Shown in pieces: positions 1 through 7,952 of a DNA stretch of 64,000 bases. A program made the position numbers and the translations under genes. Positions within the stretch are counted from its first letter, which is position 1, and every line of letters begins with the position of its first letter. This DNA comes from USCg-Taylor sp050740455 (lineage in GTDB: Bacteria; Pseudomonadota; Gammaproteobacteria; JACCXJ01). The notes below the pieces were generated by a model that was given only the letters and a program-made list of their open reading frames with translations, was not told where the DNA came from and ran no database searches. The stretch spans positions 19,584 to 83,583 of the forward strand of contig JBOIDF010000008.1 of NCBI GenBank assembly GCA_050740455.1. Direction: 5' to 3'.

Positions 1-2148
1 CAGTTGCTAAGCACGCATGAATCATCTCTCCCCTTACGAGGCAACAAAGCTAAATCGACGTTGCCAGCGGTCGCTCCGGATTTCTTAGGTTCGATCAAAC
101 AGCTTCACCACGCACATGAGCAAGTGGTTCGTGGTTTTCGTCCACACCAAGCCATCATAAAAAAAGATTGTCTGCCGTTGACATTCTCCCTGCAGAAAGC
201 GCCCCGGGTATCCATAGTCATCCCGGTGCACAACCAGTTCGAAGTGACTTATAACTGCTTGGCCTCCATAGAGCTCGCTGCTAACAAAACGAGTTTTGAG
301 ATCATCGTCGTTGATGATGCGTCTACCGACGACACGATTAATATTGAAAAAATAGTTCGGGGAGTCCACGTTCTCCGCAACGACAAGAATCGGGGCTTTA
401 TTCACAGCTGTAACCGCGGTGCATCCACCGCGCGAGGCGAATACGTCGTTATGCTGAATAATGACACGGAGGTGATTTACGGCTGGCTGGACGAAATGCT
501 GCACATCTTCGAAACGCGTAGCCAGGTAGGCCTCGTGGGTGCGAAACTACTGTATCCGGACGGCACGTTGCAGGAGGCGGGCGGCATCGTCTGGAGCGAC
601 GGCAAGGCTTGGAATTACGGCCGCGCCGGCAACGCGCATGATCCACGCTACAACTACACGCGACAGGTGGACTACATCTCCGGCGCTTGCATCATGCTGC
701 CCAAGGCATTGTGGGACAACCTCGGCGGCTTTGACCAAGCCTACATACCGGCCTACTACGAAGATACGGATCTCGCATTCAAGGTCCGCGACAAAGGCTA
801 CAGGGTCTATTATGCCCCATTCTCGCGCGTAGTTCACTTCGAGGGAATCAGCAACGGGACCAACACTACTGGCTCTGGGATCAAGAAATACCAGGCAATC
901 AACGAACCTAAGTTTAAGCAGCGCTGGTCTCTGGCTTTCAAGTATAATGGTCGCGCCGGCTTTGAGGCCGCCGAGCTCGCGAAGGATCGCGGAATACAGT
1001 ATCGCGCACTGGTGATCGACTATCAAACGCCGATGCCGGATGTGGACGCCGGCAGTTATGCTGCAATTCAGGAGCTGCGTTTGTTGCAATCACTCGGCTG
1101 CAAGCTTACGTTCGTACCTCTGAACATGGCTTTTCTTGGTGGATACACCTATACATTGCAGCGTATGGGGGTCGAATGCGTTTACGCTCCATTTGCGACC
1201 AGCGTGCACGAGGTCATCCAGCGCAGGGGAGCCGAGTTTGACCTGGTCTACATTACCCGATACGTTGTTGCCGAGCAAGTCATCAATCAGTTGCGCGAAC
1301 ACGCACCACAAGCCAAAATCATCCTTTGCAATGCGGACCTGCATTTCCTGCGTGAACTGCGGGCGGCGCTCGGCAATAACTCCTATGAGGAAATTATGCA
1401 GTCCATTCGTACCCGGGACGCTGAGCTTGCCGTGATGCGGAAAGTGGATCTTGTACTCTCTTACAACGAGGTCGAGCACTCTGTTATCATTTCGCACAAC
1501 CTCAATTCCACCAAAGTTGCTAAGGCGCCTTGGCTAGTTGAGTTGCCCGAAACGGTACCGAGTTATTCTCAGCGTAAGGATATCGCGTTCCTCGGTGGCT
1601 TCGGCCATCCACCTAATAAGGAAGCTGTCGAATTCTTTGTCCGGGAGGTGATGCCGCTTTTAAGACAGCAGCTTCCGGATGTTTGCTTCCTTGTCTATGG
1701 TAGCAACATGCCGAAAGAGCTCTTCGATGTGGAGAAGAATGACGACCGGGTGTTGGTCAAGGGCTGGGTTGCCGATGTTTCCGAAGTGTACGATACCTGC
1801 CGTATCTTTGTTGCTCCCCTGCTGAGCGGCGCGGGACTCAAGGGCAAGGTGGTGGATGCGCTGGCGCACGGCGTTCCGACTATCCTATCGCCTGTGGCTG
1901 CGGAGGGCATCGGCTTGCGTGACGGCCTGGAAACCCGAATAGTGCGGGAACCAAAGGAATGGGTCGATGCCATCGTTGACCTATACAAGTCACAAAAGAC
2001 TTGGTCTGCGATGTCCGCAGCAGCCCGGCAGTTCGCAAAAACCGAGTACGGTACGGAGAAAGGCAAGCAGCTGATGCGCAAGGCTATGGAAATGGTCGGG
2101 TTATCTCCCGACATCAATGAATACGTCGGAGCCAACGGCACTTGTTGA
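1..2148 (+). CDS. Two-domain glycosyltransferase (GT2 + GT-B type), 5' end cut by window
   Basis: Probable surface-glycan glycosyltransferase with two catalytic modules in one chain. The reading frame is open to base 1, so the gene may begin upstream; a TTG at base 4 is the first possible start inside the window. Counting from that TTG, residues about 69-280 form a GT2 (GT-A fold) domain, with VSIVIPVHNQ at its start, the DDAS nucleotide-sugar motif near 104, LNND near 151 and YEDTD near 252. The C-terminal half, to about residue 700, is a GT-B type domain with the donor-site stretch LLSGAGLKGKVVDALAHG. Such double enzymes usually add sugars to polysaccharides or glycoproteins at the cytoplasmic face. 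The sugar donors cannot be read from the sequence. The neighbours are remnants and further glycan-modifying genes. Confidence 0.85.
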   Translation, partial: QLLSTHESSLPLRGNKAKSTLPAVAPDFLGSIKQLHHAHEQVVRGFRPHQAIIKKDCLPLTFSLQKAPRVSIVIPVHNQFEVTYNCLASIELAANKTSFEIIVVDDASTDDTINIEKIVRGVHVLRNDKNRGFIHSCNRGASTARGEYVVMLNNDTEVIYGWLDEMLHIFETRSQVGLVGAKLLYPDGTLQEAGGIVWSDGKAWNYGRAGNAHDPRYNYTRQVDYISGACIMLPKALWDNLGGFDQAYIPAYYEDTDLAFKVRDKGYRVYYAPFSRVVHFEGISNGTNTTGSGIKKYQAINEPKFKQRWSLAFKYNGRAGFEAAELAKDRGIQYRALVIDYQTPMPDVDAGSYAAIQELRLLQSLGCKLTFVPLNMAFLGGYTYTLQRMGVECVYAPFATSVHEVIQRRGAEFDLVYITRYVVAEQVINQLREHAPQAKIILCNADLHFLRELRAALGNNSYEEIMQSIRTRDAELAVMRKVDLVLSYNEVEHSVIISHNLNSTKVAKAPWLVELPETVPSYSQRKDIAFLGGFGHPPNKEAVEFFVREVMPLLRQQLPDVCFLVYGSNMPKELFDVEKNDDRVLVKGWVADVSEVYDTCRIFVAPLLSGAGLKGKVVDALAHGVPTILSPVAAEGIGLRDGLETRIVREPKEWVDAIVDLYKSQKTWSAMSAAARQFAKTEYGTEKGKQLMRKAMEMVGLSPDINEYVGANGTC

Positions 2149-2168
2149 CACGGAAAGTAGCTAGCACA

Positions 2169-2315
2169 ATGACGGACCCAGCGACATCGCTGCTAGAAGT
2201 AGTTGGACGCTTCCGTTCCTTTACTGAATGGCAAGCCTGGACTAGGGAACATCCGGAAGTTTTCGCGGCCGAGTACACAGCTAGCGCGCTTGAACCATAC
2301 GTTCCAATGGCATAA
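2169..2315 (+). CDS. Small hypothetical ORF, 48 residues
   Basis: A 48-residue open frame starts with ATG 20 bases after the glycosyltransferase stop and contains TEWQAWTREHPEVF. I do not recognise it. No strong ribosome-binding site precedes it. It may be a tiny gene or, as likely, the beginning of a decayed one, since the next 500 bases hold gene debris. Confidence 0.25.
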   Translation: MTDPATSLLEVVGRFRSFTEWQAWTREHPEVFAAEYTASALEPYVPMA

Positions 2316-2338
2316 CTGATCCGCTCACGCGAACAACT

Positions 2339-2716
2339 ATGCTGCAGCCTAGGTTCTCATTGGTACACCCAAATTACACAGAAAGCATAAAACCAGGTCT
2401 GCTCAACTCACGCCACTGGGCATCACTTTTTTACCGGTTGAGGATCGGCGGCTTTCGGGCAATCCACAGCCTGGAGAATGACCGGCTCATCATCCAGGTG
2501 TTGGTGCTGCCATACCGTGAGTATATGCGACTGTTGGAGATCTGCGAGGAAGCCGATGATTGTCGCGTGTTCGATGAGGCGATAGAAGCTATCCGGCAGG
2601 GCGAGGAGCTTGTTCCCGCCGAGGTGGTCAACCGGCTCATTGAGGGTGAGAACCCGATGAGGGTATGGCGCGAGCACGTTGATGCTGGACGTGGATGCGT
2701 TAATTTCGGCCCTTAA
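2339..2716 (+). pseudogene. Fused remnant of a RelE-type toxin and its XRE/HigA-type antitoxin
   Basis: The 125-codon frame joins pieces of two proteins. Residues about 31-57 (FYRLRIGGFRAIHSL and the following IIQVLVL) match the C-terminal beta strands of RelE/ParE toxins, where W-RLRVGDYR-IY is typical. Without a stop it continues at residues 58-113 (PYREYMRLLE, EAIRQGEELVPAEVV, ENPMRVWRE) as the N-terminal part of antitoxins encoded just downstream of such toxins. The toxin end and the antitoxin start are missing at the join, and the antitoxin helix-turn-helix after RVWRE is replaced by unrelated residues. The toxin N-terminus is absent as well. I infer an internal deletion that fused the two genes, leaving a product unlikely to work as either. 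Toxin and antitoxin assignments rest on recalled family patterns. Confidence 0.6.
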
Positions 2717-3034
2717 ATTCAACGGGACCCCCGGCAGCCTTTATACGGATGCGTTGATTTCCCTCTTTTCCGCGACTTACCAAGAGGATATTGACTTGTA
2801 CCTGAGGCGTATTGGGGCAGCGGCCTTTTATTTCCTTAAATCGGCGCATTGCATTCGACACGCTTAGATCCGCTAAACGCCTTACCAAGCCCAGCTCGGC
2901 GCAGATTCAACCTGCGTAGATGCTATGCAGGACCGTCTGGGTTAACCTCTAGTGGTGTATCCATTCGCAGAAGCGGTGTTCCTTCGTCTCAAGCGCCTTT
3001 GCCCGCCACCATTCCTTCCTTCACCTTGTTCGAA
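2717..3034. other. Stretch without a recognised gene
   Basis: These 318 bases separate the toxin-antitoxin remnant from the sulfotransferase fusion gene. A similar short string (gatgcgtt followed by atttc) occurs twice, near 2694 and 2749. The frame of the next gene stays open back to 2849, but that extension looks non-coding. I see no clear promoter. Confidence 0.5.
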
Positions 3035-4975
3035 ATGACACACAACGCAGTAAAGAAGGCTCGCCTCCTAGTTCACATTGGGCCTCACAAGACGGGGTCC
3101 ACGTACATCCAGACGATGTTCGTACAAAACAGGGACGCGCTTCGCCAGCTCGGCGTGCTGTACCCGCGCATTCACGTGCGCGCCGATCCAGGCCATTCCC
3201 TCCTAGTCGAGAAGATCGCAGCAGAACTATCTAGCGATTTGATGGCACGCGTTATTCAGCGCACGGCCAGAACAATTGCAGCCGGGCAAAACATCGTGTG
3301 GTCGAGCGAGAACTTCGACAGGCTGAGCGCTGCGCAACTGGAGACGCTGAAAGCGACATTGCCGCTCAGACCAGTTTTCTACTTCTTCTTGCGGACCAGT
3401 CCGGACCTTCTTTATTCCAGTTGGCAGGAAGACGTGAAGCATGGGGCACCAACGTCTTTTGCGCGGTTTCTGTACGAACACCTTTCCAAGCCGTTCCAGA
3501 GCGCTCTGCTCAATCCCACCTTGATCTTGGACAGGTATGCAAGCGTTTTCGGAGTCGATTCTATTGCGCTGCTCGACTACGAGGCCCTCAAGCAGGAAGG
3601 AGAAGATATTTTTCTACGGCTTCTTGAAGCCATGAAGATACCTAGTGCCGATCTATCAGTTTCTGGCGATAGTGTGAATCGCTCCATGCGATACGACATG
3701 GTTGAAACGATTAGGATTTTGAACTGTCTAGGCAAGATTAATGGGTGCCAATCTTCTGCAAATCCCCGTATCTGGGTCTTGCAGAGCAAGGATACTCATG
3801 TCCATGCGTTGGTTGCGAAGGTGAAAGAGGCTGTCACGGAAGCCGCGACCGATATTGTCGTTCCGAACTCTGGATTCATTCTGGACGCAACGCGTGGCAG
3901 GCTGCTTGCAAAATATGGCAACCAATTCGCCACGCGCTCTGAACCTGAACGCATCCAGCATGGACCGCCGATAGTATCGTTCAAGTACATGGATGATTCG
4001 CTATTGATATCGAAGGGGGGCCTGGACGCCGCCCAAGAGCTATTTGCACTTTATAAAGCTGATCGCAAGGCTGCGCCATTGAGAACTTTGATGACAACAC
4101 CCAAGCAGGAAGGCGCACATCCGAAGCCTCCGTTCAAGGAAGGGTTTCCGCCGGGACATTTCTATTCGGTGCTTCCGGACGCAGAAACTATCGCCCGCGT
4201 GGCAATCGGACCCGCAACAGCGGTTCCTGAAGCGCTGCCTGGTATCGATATGCGACCTGCAGAGCAATTGCGATTACTCGAAGAGTTAAAGCCTTATGCC
4301 GGCGACTTTCCATACCAAACAGATCGCTCAGACCCTCAGGGCCGGATGCTTCGCTATGCGTTGAAGAACGGAATGTTCTCCACTGGAGACGCATTGGTTC
4401 TACAGTGTTTCCTCCGGCACTTCCGCCCCAAGAGAGTGATAGAGGTCGGCTCCGGGTATTCATCTGCGGTGATGCTGGATACAAATGAATTCTTCCTTGA
4501 CGGACGAATGTCGCTTACGTTTGTCGAGCCATATCCAGAGAGGCTCAACAAACTTCTCAATGAGACGGATATGCAGCGGGCGACGATCCACGCCGCTCGT
4601 GTGCAGTCGGTCGATCTCGATATTTTCCGAACTTTGGCGTCCGGAGATCTTTTGTTCATCGATTCATCGCATGTCGGCAAGGCCGGGAGCGATTTGCTGC
4701 ACCTGCTATTCGAAGTTCTGCCTGTATTGCCGTCGGGATGCTACGTCCACTTTCATGACATTTTTTGGCCGTTCGAATATCCTATGCCGTGGTATCGGGA
4801 GGGACGAGCCTGGAATGAAGCGTATTTCGTGAGGGCCCTCCTTGCGAACAGCAGCAAGTACCAAGTCGTTTTGCACAATCATTTTCTGGCAGCTCGGCAA
4901 CCTGAGGTTCTGGCCGACGCATTGCCACGCTACTTTGAGGGAAGCGGCGGCAGCATTTATCTGATCAAAACATAA
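3035..4975 (+). CDS. Sulfotransferase-methyltransferase fusion protein
   Basis: A 646-residue protein with two unrelated enzyme domains. Residues 11-330 look like a PAPS-dependent sulfotransferase: HIGPHKTGSTYIQ at 14-26 is the 5'-phosphosulfate loop, and FFLRTSPDLLYSSWQ fits the 3'-phosphate-binding Arg/Ser motif. Residues about 440-646 are a class I SAM methyltransferase of the Methyltransf_24 kind, with RVIEVGSGYSSAVML as motif I, then FIDSSH and VHFHDIFWPFEYPMPWY. The start at 3035 is chosen because the sulfotransferase motif begins 14 residues later; the frame is open back to 2849 without domain content. It lies among glycosyltransferases, so I infer that it sulfates and methylates a surface glycan. 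The acceptor is unknown. No transmembrane segment is seen. Confidence 0.8.
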   Translation: MTHNAVKKARLLVHIGPHKTGSTYIQTMFVQNRDALRQLGVLYPRIHVRADPGHSLLVEKIAAELSSDLMARVIQRTARTIAAGQNIVWSSENFDRLSAAQLETLKATLPLRPVFYFFLRTSPDLLYSSWQEDVKHGAPTSFARFLYEHLSKPFQSALLNPTLILDRYASVFGVDSIALLDYEALKQEGEDIFLRLLEAMKIPSADLSVSGDSVNRSMRYDMVETIRILNCLGKINGCQSSANPRIWVLQSKDTHVHALVAKVKEAVTEAATDIVVPNSGFILDATRGRLLAKYGNQFATRSEPERIQHGPPIVSFKYMDDSLLISKGGLDAAQELFALYKADRKAAPLRTLMTTPKQEGAHPKPPFKEGFPPGHFYSVLPDAETIARVAIGPATAVPEALPGIDMRPAEQLRLLEELKPYAGDFPYQTDRSDPQGRMLRYALKNGMFSTGDALVLQCFLRHFRPKRVIEVGSGYSSAVMLDTNEFFLDGRMSLTFVEPYPERLNKLLNETDMQRATIHAARVQSVDLDIFRTLASGDLLFIDSSHVGKAGSDLLHLLFEVLPVLPSGCYVHFHDIFWPFEYPMPWYREGRAWNEAYFVRALLANSSKYQVVLHNHFLAARQPEVLADALPRYFEGSGGSIYLIKT

Positions 4976-4985
4976 ATGTTTTTAG

Positions 4986-5090
4986 GGAAGCTCTGCAAAA
5001 GTGTCGCGAGACATATCAAAAAGATAGGCGAGCGACGAGCGAGCACGCGACAAAGCAGATGGGCTGCGCAGTAACTTTTGCAGAGCTTCC
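4986..5090. mobile_element. 105-bp MITE-like element with IS5-type ends
   Basis: Perfect 17-bp inverted repeats (ggaagctctgcaaaagt at 4986-5002 and its complement at 5074-5090) bound 71 internal bases. The element is flanked on both sides by TTAG (4982-4985 and 5091-5094), which looks like a 4-bp target duplication. TTAG fits YTAR, the target known for the IS5 group. There is no transposase gene inside. A short plus-strand frame ends at TAA just inside the right repeat and could be the leftover tail of a transposase. The element therefore looks like a non-autonomous derivative moved by an IS5-family enzyme encoded elsewhere. Confidence 0.75.
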
Positions 5091-5119
5091 TTAGTAGTGC
5101 TCCCAAATTTTGGTGAATA

Positions 5120-5224
5120 TCAGTTCGGCGTCGCATGCTCGACGGCCATCTTGCGCGCCCCCACCTTTGTATCGAACGCGATCCAGTTCTTTGCGTGATC
5201 GCAAGCCTCAGCGCGCAGCGTTAC
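5120..5224 (-). pseudogene. Unrecognised C-terminal coding fragment
   Basis: On the minus strand a frame reads LRAEACDHAKNWIAFDT and then ARKMAVEHATPN before a stop at 5120-5122. The composition looks protein-like rather than random, but no start is present and I do not recognise the family. It sits between the MITE and a displaced glycosyltransferase fragment, so it is probably the tail of a destroyed gene. Confidence 0.3.
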
Positions 5225-5249
5225 TGCACCTGAAGGCAAGGTACGACTG

Positions 5250-5468
5250 CGCCGATCAGCACCAGCGCAGGATGGTCAAGCTTGGGAAACATTTCTGCCG
5301 CCTTGGTCAGCAAACCGTGCCAAACGCGCATCCGCGTCGGCAGCGGGAATTCGGCTAGTGAAAGTTTAACCAGCGGCGCGGGGATGAGCGGCGCTGTTTC
5401 CGCCAAGGTCGAATCTTGGGTGCGTATGGTGACGGCGAGCGTTTTCCGCAGGTCGAGACCCGCAGCGT
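5250..5468 (-). pseudogene. Displaced 219-bp fragment of the large GT2 gene
   Basis: Bases 5250-5468 repeat bases 12817-13035, in the N-terminal part of the 977-residue glycosyltransferase, in the same orientation with about six mismatches by eye. In the minus-strand frame it encodes LDLRKTLAVTIRTQDSTLA and MRVWHGLLTKAAEMFPKLD. It has neither start nor stop of its own, and on its 5' side the frame runs into IS1595 transposase sequence. It records either a second, now destroyed copy of the gene or a partial duplication. Confidence 0.85.
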
Positions 5469-5605
5469 GGACAGTGGTAACCCCCCGGCCAGCGAAGCCC
5501 CGCAAGATACTCGCGACAGGCTGCCTCGTCCTCGAAAAAACGATTGAATTCGCTGAATGTCCGAGGGTAGTCGGTCCCGCCGACTGGCCCTTCCCCTGCC
5601 CCCAT
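5466..5605 (-). mobile_element. IS1595-family transposase, N-terminal fragment
   Basis: The minus-strand frame from ATG at 5605 begins MGAGEGPVGGTDYPRTF, continues EDEAACREYLAGLRWPGG and reaches GYHCPRCGS. This is the typical N-terminus of IS1595-type transposases, ending in the first half of their zinc ribbon (CPRCG). After about 47 residues it breaks off at the junction with the displaced glycosyltransferase fragment, inside cgggtctcgacc, which both share. The DDE/N catalytic domain is absent, so the element cannot move itself. Confidence 0.75.
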
Positions 5606-5667
5606 GGGGAGCGAACACTAGATGTTGTGGTAACTTGCGTCAAGTGGATAGCCCGTTTCTTTTATTC

Positions 5668-5793
5668 TTACGTTTGCTCGGTGATCCCGAGCTTCCGACA
5701 GGCGTCGAGCACCGCCAGCCCTTTGCCAGCTTCAAGCTCGACCGTCCGCAGATGTTGAAGGATCTCTTCGGGTGTGTACCGTTTTTTGGGCAT
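5668..5793 (-). mobile_element. IS3-family OrfA transposase, N-terminal fragment (41 residues)
   Basis: The minus-strand frame reads MPKKRYTPEEILQHLR, then LAVLDACRKLGITEQT, and stops at once. This is the helix-turn-helix start of IS3-family (IS407-like) OrfA proteins, which normally continue with YYRWR and a leucine zipper. Sequence upstream of the ATG (about 5794-5870) probably belongs to the left end of the same element. OrfB with its DDE domain is missing, so this is a dead remnant. Confidence 0.7.
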
Positions 5794-5962
5794 GTTGCTG
5801 ACCTCCCTCGTGGCGGCCCAGCGTAACATTCACACTGGACCGGATTTGCCCGGATAGGTCATGTACAGATTGGCAAAACAATCCGATCGGGATCCGTTGG
5901 GCCAGATGCTGGTGATCGCTCTTTCCTCCTATCATAGGTAAACGATTCTAATGACGAACAGA

Positions 5963-7174
5963 TTATTGGCAGGTCGGTAAAATTCTCCCTTCTGGTGTCC
6001 GTCGACCAAGTTCAGTATCGAATCGGTTCATAGCATAGGGTGCGCGGACATCGATCTGGCAGGCGGATCTTACTCTGCGCGGCCATACAAGAATATCTCG
6101 GAGGGAGGCAAGTTGATTCGCGGATTTCATATCGGACACTATTCGGAAAATATTGGGGTGATCGTAATAGGTCTCTAGGATGTCAAGCGGAACACCAAGA
6201 CGACGGGCCGTTGCATTTGCAGTGATGAGAAGTTGCCGTATGATTCTTTGGTCAGTCTCATAGATATGAACATCTACAGAAGCTGGTCGCATTCCGAGTT
6301 CTCGAAAGAGATTTTCTTGGGATGCCAGCGTGGGAAATATAACCTTCTCACTTCCCGTACCGCAGCTCGCGATAAATTGATGGTCGTCAAATCTCTCACG
6401 ATATCGAGCAAGCATATATCGCGTATAGTTGGTCATATTGCGATAAACAGGCATCTTTGATAGCGAGTCGGCACAATTTTCGGAGGAAAGGTCGACTATG
6501 ACTTCTATTTTGGAGAGTTGCGGCGTATGGAGCGCAGTCACAACCTGGCTGATAACGGACCAGCTCTGTTGAAGAAATCTTTCATTATAGCATGCGCCCC
6601 ACACGCCACCCTTTCGGCATTTTGGATTCGATGTTCCTTGAGGGCCGACTACGACGAAGAATCGACGATAGCCTAGATCCCGTGCATCGCTGACATAGTT
6701 CACGATGTTACTAACTTCATTACTGTCCAATTTACCATCTGTAGCGATTAACAACCCCAATGGGTCTTTTGGTCTCGCGGCCATCTCTGCATCTTCGGCA
6801 TGGCGGAACCAAACAATAGTCCGCATGGCCCTTGCGCCATCAGTGGCCATTTTTCTCAGCAGTGATTGGACTCGTCCCCTTAACGCAGGGTCATCGTAAT
6901 GTCTGACGATATTATTGACCCCATCGACACTTGCCCCTCCACCTTGTTTTTCGGTGCAAGCATCTTCCGCCTCGGTATCCACAGTCTCGTGCGTCAGAGT
7001 AAATCCGATATCAAGCGATGCCACTTGTGGCGAAACACACGTTGCTCCTACTACAGAATCAGCAAGCGTCAGAGAAAGAGATTCCTGCGCAAAACTAGTC
7101 ATGTTGAGCACGAGCACAAGACAAAAGATGGCCGCCAATAAGTACATTGACCTGGACCGATCGTAGGCAATCAT
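5963..7174 (-). CDS. Secreted protein of unknown function, possibly glycosidase-like
   Basis: A protein of about 403 residues with an N-terminal signal peptide: a basic start followed by YLLAAIFCLVLVLNMTSFA, with probable cleavage after SFA. It should be exported to the periplasm or beyond. I do not recognise the family. The alternation of strand-like segments (FFVVVG, IEVIVDLSSENC, SVDVHIYE) with helices, and acidic residues at strand ends (DLSSENC, HIYETD, ILETYYD), suggests a TIM barrel resembling clan GH-A glycosidases. That is only an inference from pattern. ATG at 7174 is preferred over GTG at 7180 because aagagg lies six bases upstream of it. The gene follows a methyltransferase gene with almost no gap. 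It is AT-richer than the core genes. Confidence 0.65.
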   Translation of the reverse strand: MIAYDRSRSMYLLAAIFCLVLVLNMTSFAQESLSLTLADSVVGATCVSPQVASLDIGFTLTHETVDTEAEDACTEKQGGGASVDGVNNIVRHYDDPALRGRVQSLLRKMATDGARAMRTIVWFRHAEDAEMAARPKDPLGLLIATDGKLDSNEVSNIVNYVSDARDLGYRRFFVVVGPQGTSNPKCRKGGVWGACYNERFLQQSWSVISQVVTALHTPQLSKIEVIVDLSSENCADSLSKMPVYRNMTNYTRYMLARYRERFDDHQFIASCGTGSEKVIFPTLASQENLFRELGMRPASVDVHIYETDQRIIRQLLITANATARRLGVPLDILETYYDHPNIFRIVSDMKSANQLASLRDILVWPRRVRSACQIDVRAPYAMNRFDTELGRRTPEGRILPTCQ

Positions 7175-7176
7175 AC

Positions 7177-7917
7177 TCACCCTCTTGATCTAAGCACGAC
7201 AATATCCTGTTGCCCGTTCATTCCACTCGGCTCGAACTCTAGTATATCGAACAGGGCAGACCATTCTGCACGTACATAATCTTCATGAATAAGTGTGTTA
7301 CCCCAACTTCCCTTCCCTGAAATTCCCGGATACTGCTTTTCGTTACTGTCAATATGCGGATATGCTTTATAAATGAACTTTTGCTTGTTAAAAGCATCGA
7401 TCTCAACATTACTCCATTGAGCTGGATAATGCTTCTTCCAGTGATCAAGCACGACTTCGCCAGCAACTGTAATTAAAACAATACCACCAGGCCTTACAAT
7501 TCTTTGCGTTTCCTTAAGCCATGTCATGGATAGGTCTTCAGGCATATGAGACCAAACAGATATTGAATATACAAAGTCAAAGCTATTGTCTTTAAAACAC
7601 AATGGCGGAACATATCCATTAACGCTAGCTTCGCATGATTCCCCCAATTCCATTGCTAAGTATTCAATAGCTTCCCGATCCACATCAACACAACAAAATC
7701 TTCGCAAGTTGATTAAACTTGCTAGAGGTATTGCGACTCGCCCAGATCCAGCGCCAAAGTCCAAAACATTTAATACCCCCAGATCATGAAAATGCTTATT
7801 GATCTTATTCTTTACTATTTCAGCAGCCTGTCTACCTGTTTTTCTAAAAGCATCAGTTGTAGTATTTTTAATTGAACTTCTCGAGCTAATGCTTTTTACA
7901 AGCTCTTGCTTGTCCAT
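7177..7917 (-). CDS. Class I SAM-dependent methyltransferase
   Basis: A 246-residue cytosolic methyltransferase. VLDFGAGSGRVAIPL near residue 51 is motif I, CCVDVDREAIEYL with its acidic residue near 78 binds the ribose of SAM, FDFVYSISVWSHM is the motif IV region, and RIVRPGGIVLIT is motif VI. ATG at 7917 is chosen over an in-frame ATG at 7986 because the domain begins soon after it, aaaggg stands upstream, and the longer version would run back into the preceding sulfotransferase gene. The stop lies three bases before the ATG of the next, secreted protein, so the two are probably co-translated. Its base composition is clearly AT-richer than both sides, a sign of separate origin. The substrate is unknown; context suggests a glycan or its precursor. 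Confidence 0.85.
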   Translation of the reverse strand: MDKQELVKSISSRSSIKNTTTDAFRKTGRQAAEIVKNKINKHFHDLGVLNVLDFGAGSGRVAIPLASLINLRRFCCVDVDREAIEYLAMELGESCEASVNGYVPPLCFKDNSFDFVYSISVWSHMPEDLSMTWLKETQRIVRPGGIVLITVAGEVVLDHWKKHYPAQWSNVEIDAFNKQKFIYKAYPHIDSNEKQYPGISGKGSWGNTLIHEDYVRAEWSALFDILEFEPSGMNGQQDIVVLRSRG

Positions 7918-7952
7918 ACTGTAGCCCTTTCTATGCCCTAAGCAGGCTCCGC

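Noticed and set aside
2679..2867. 62-codon frame after the toxin-antitoxin relic
   Set aside because: No similarity recognised; overlaps the relic in another frame and looks like chance.
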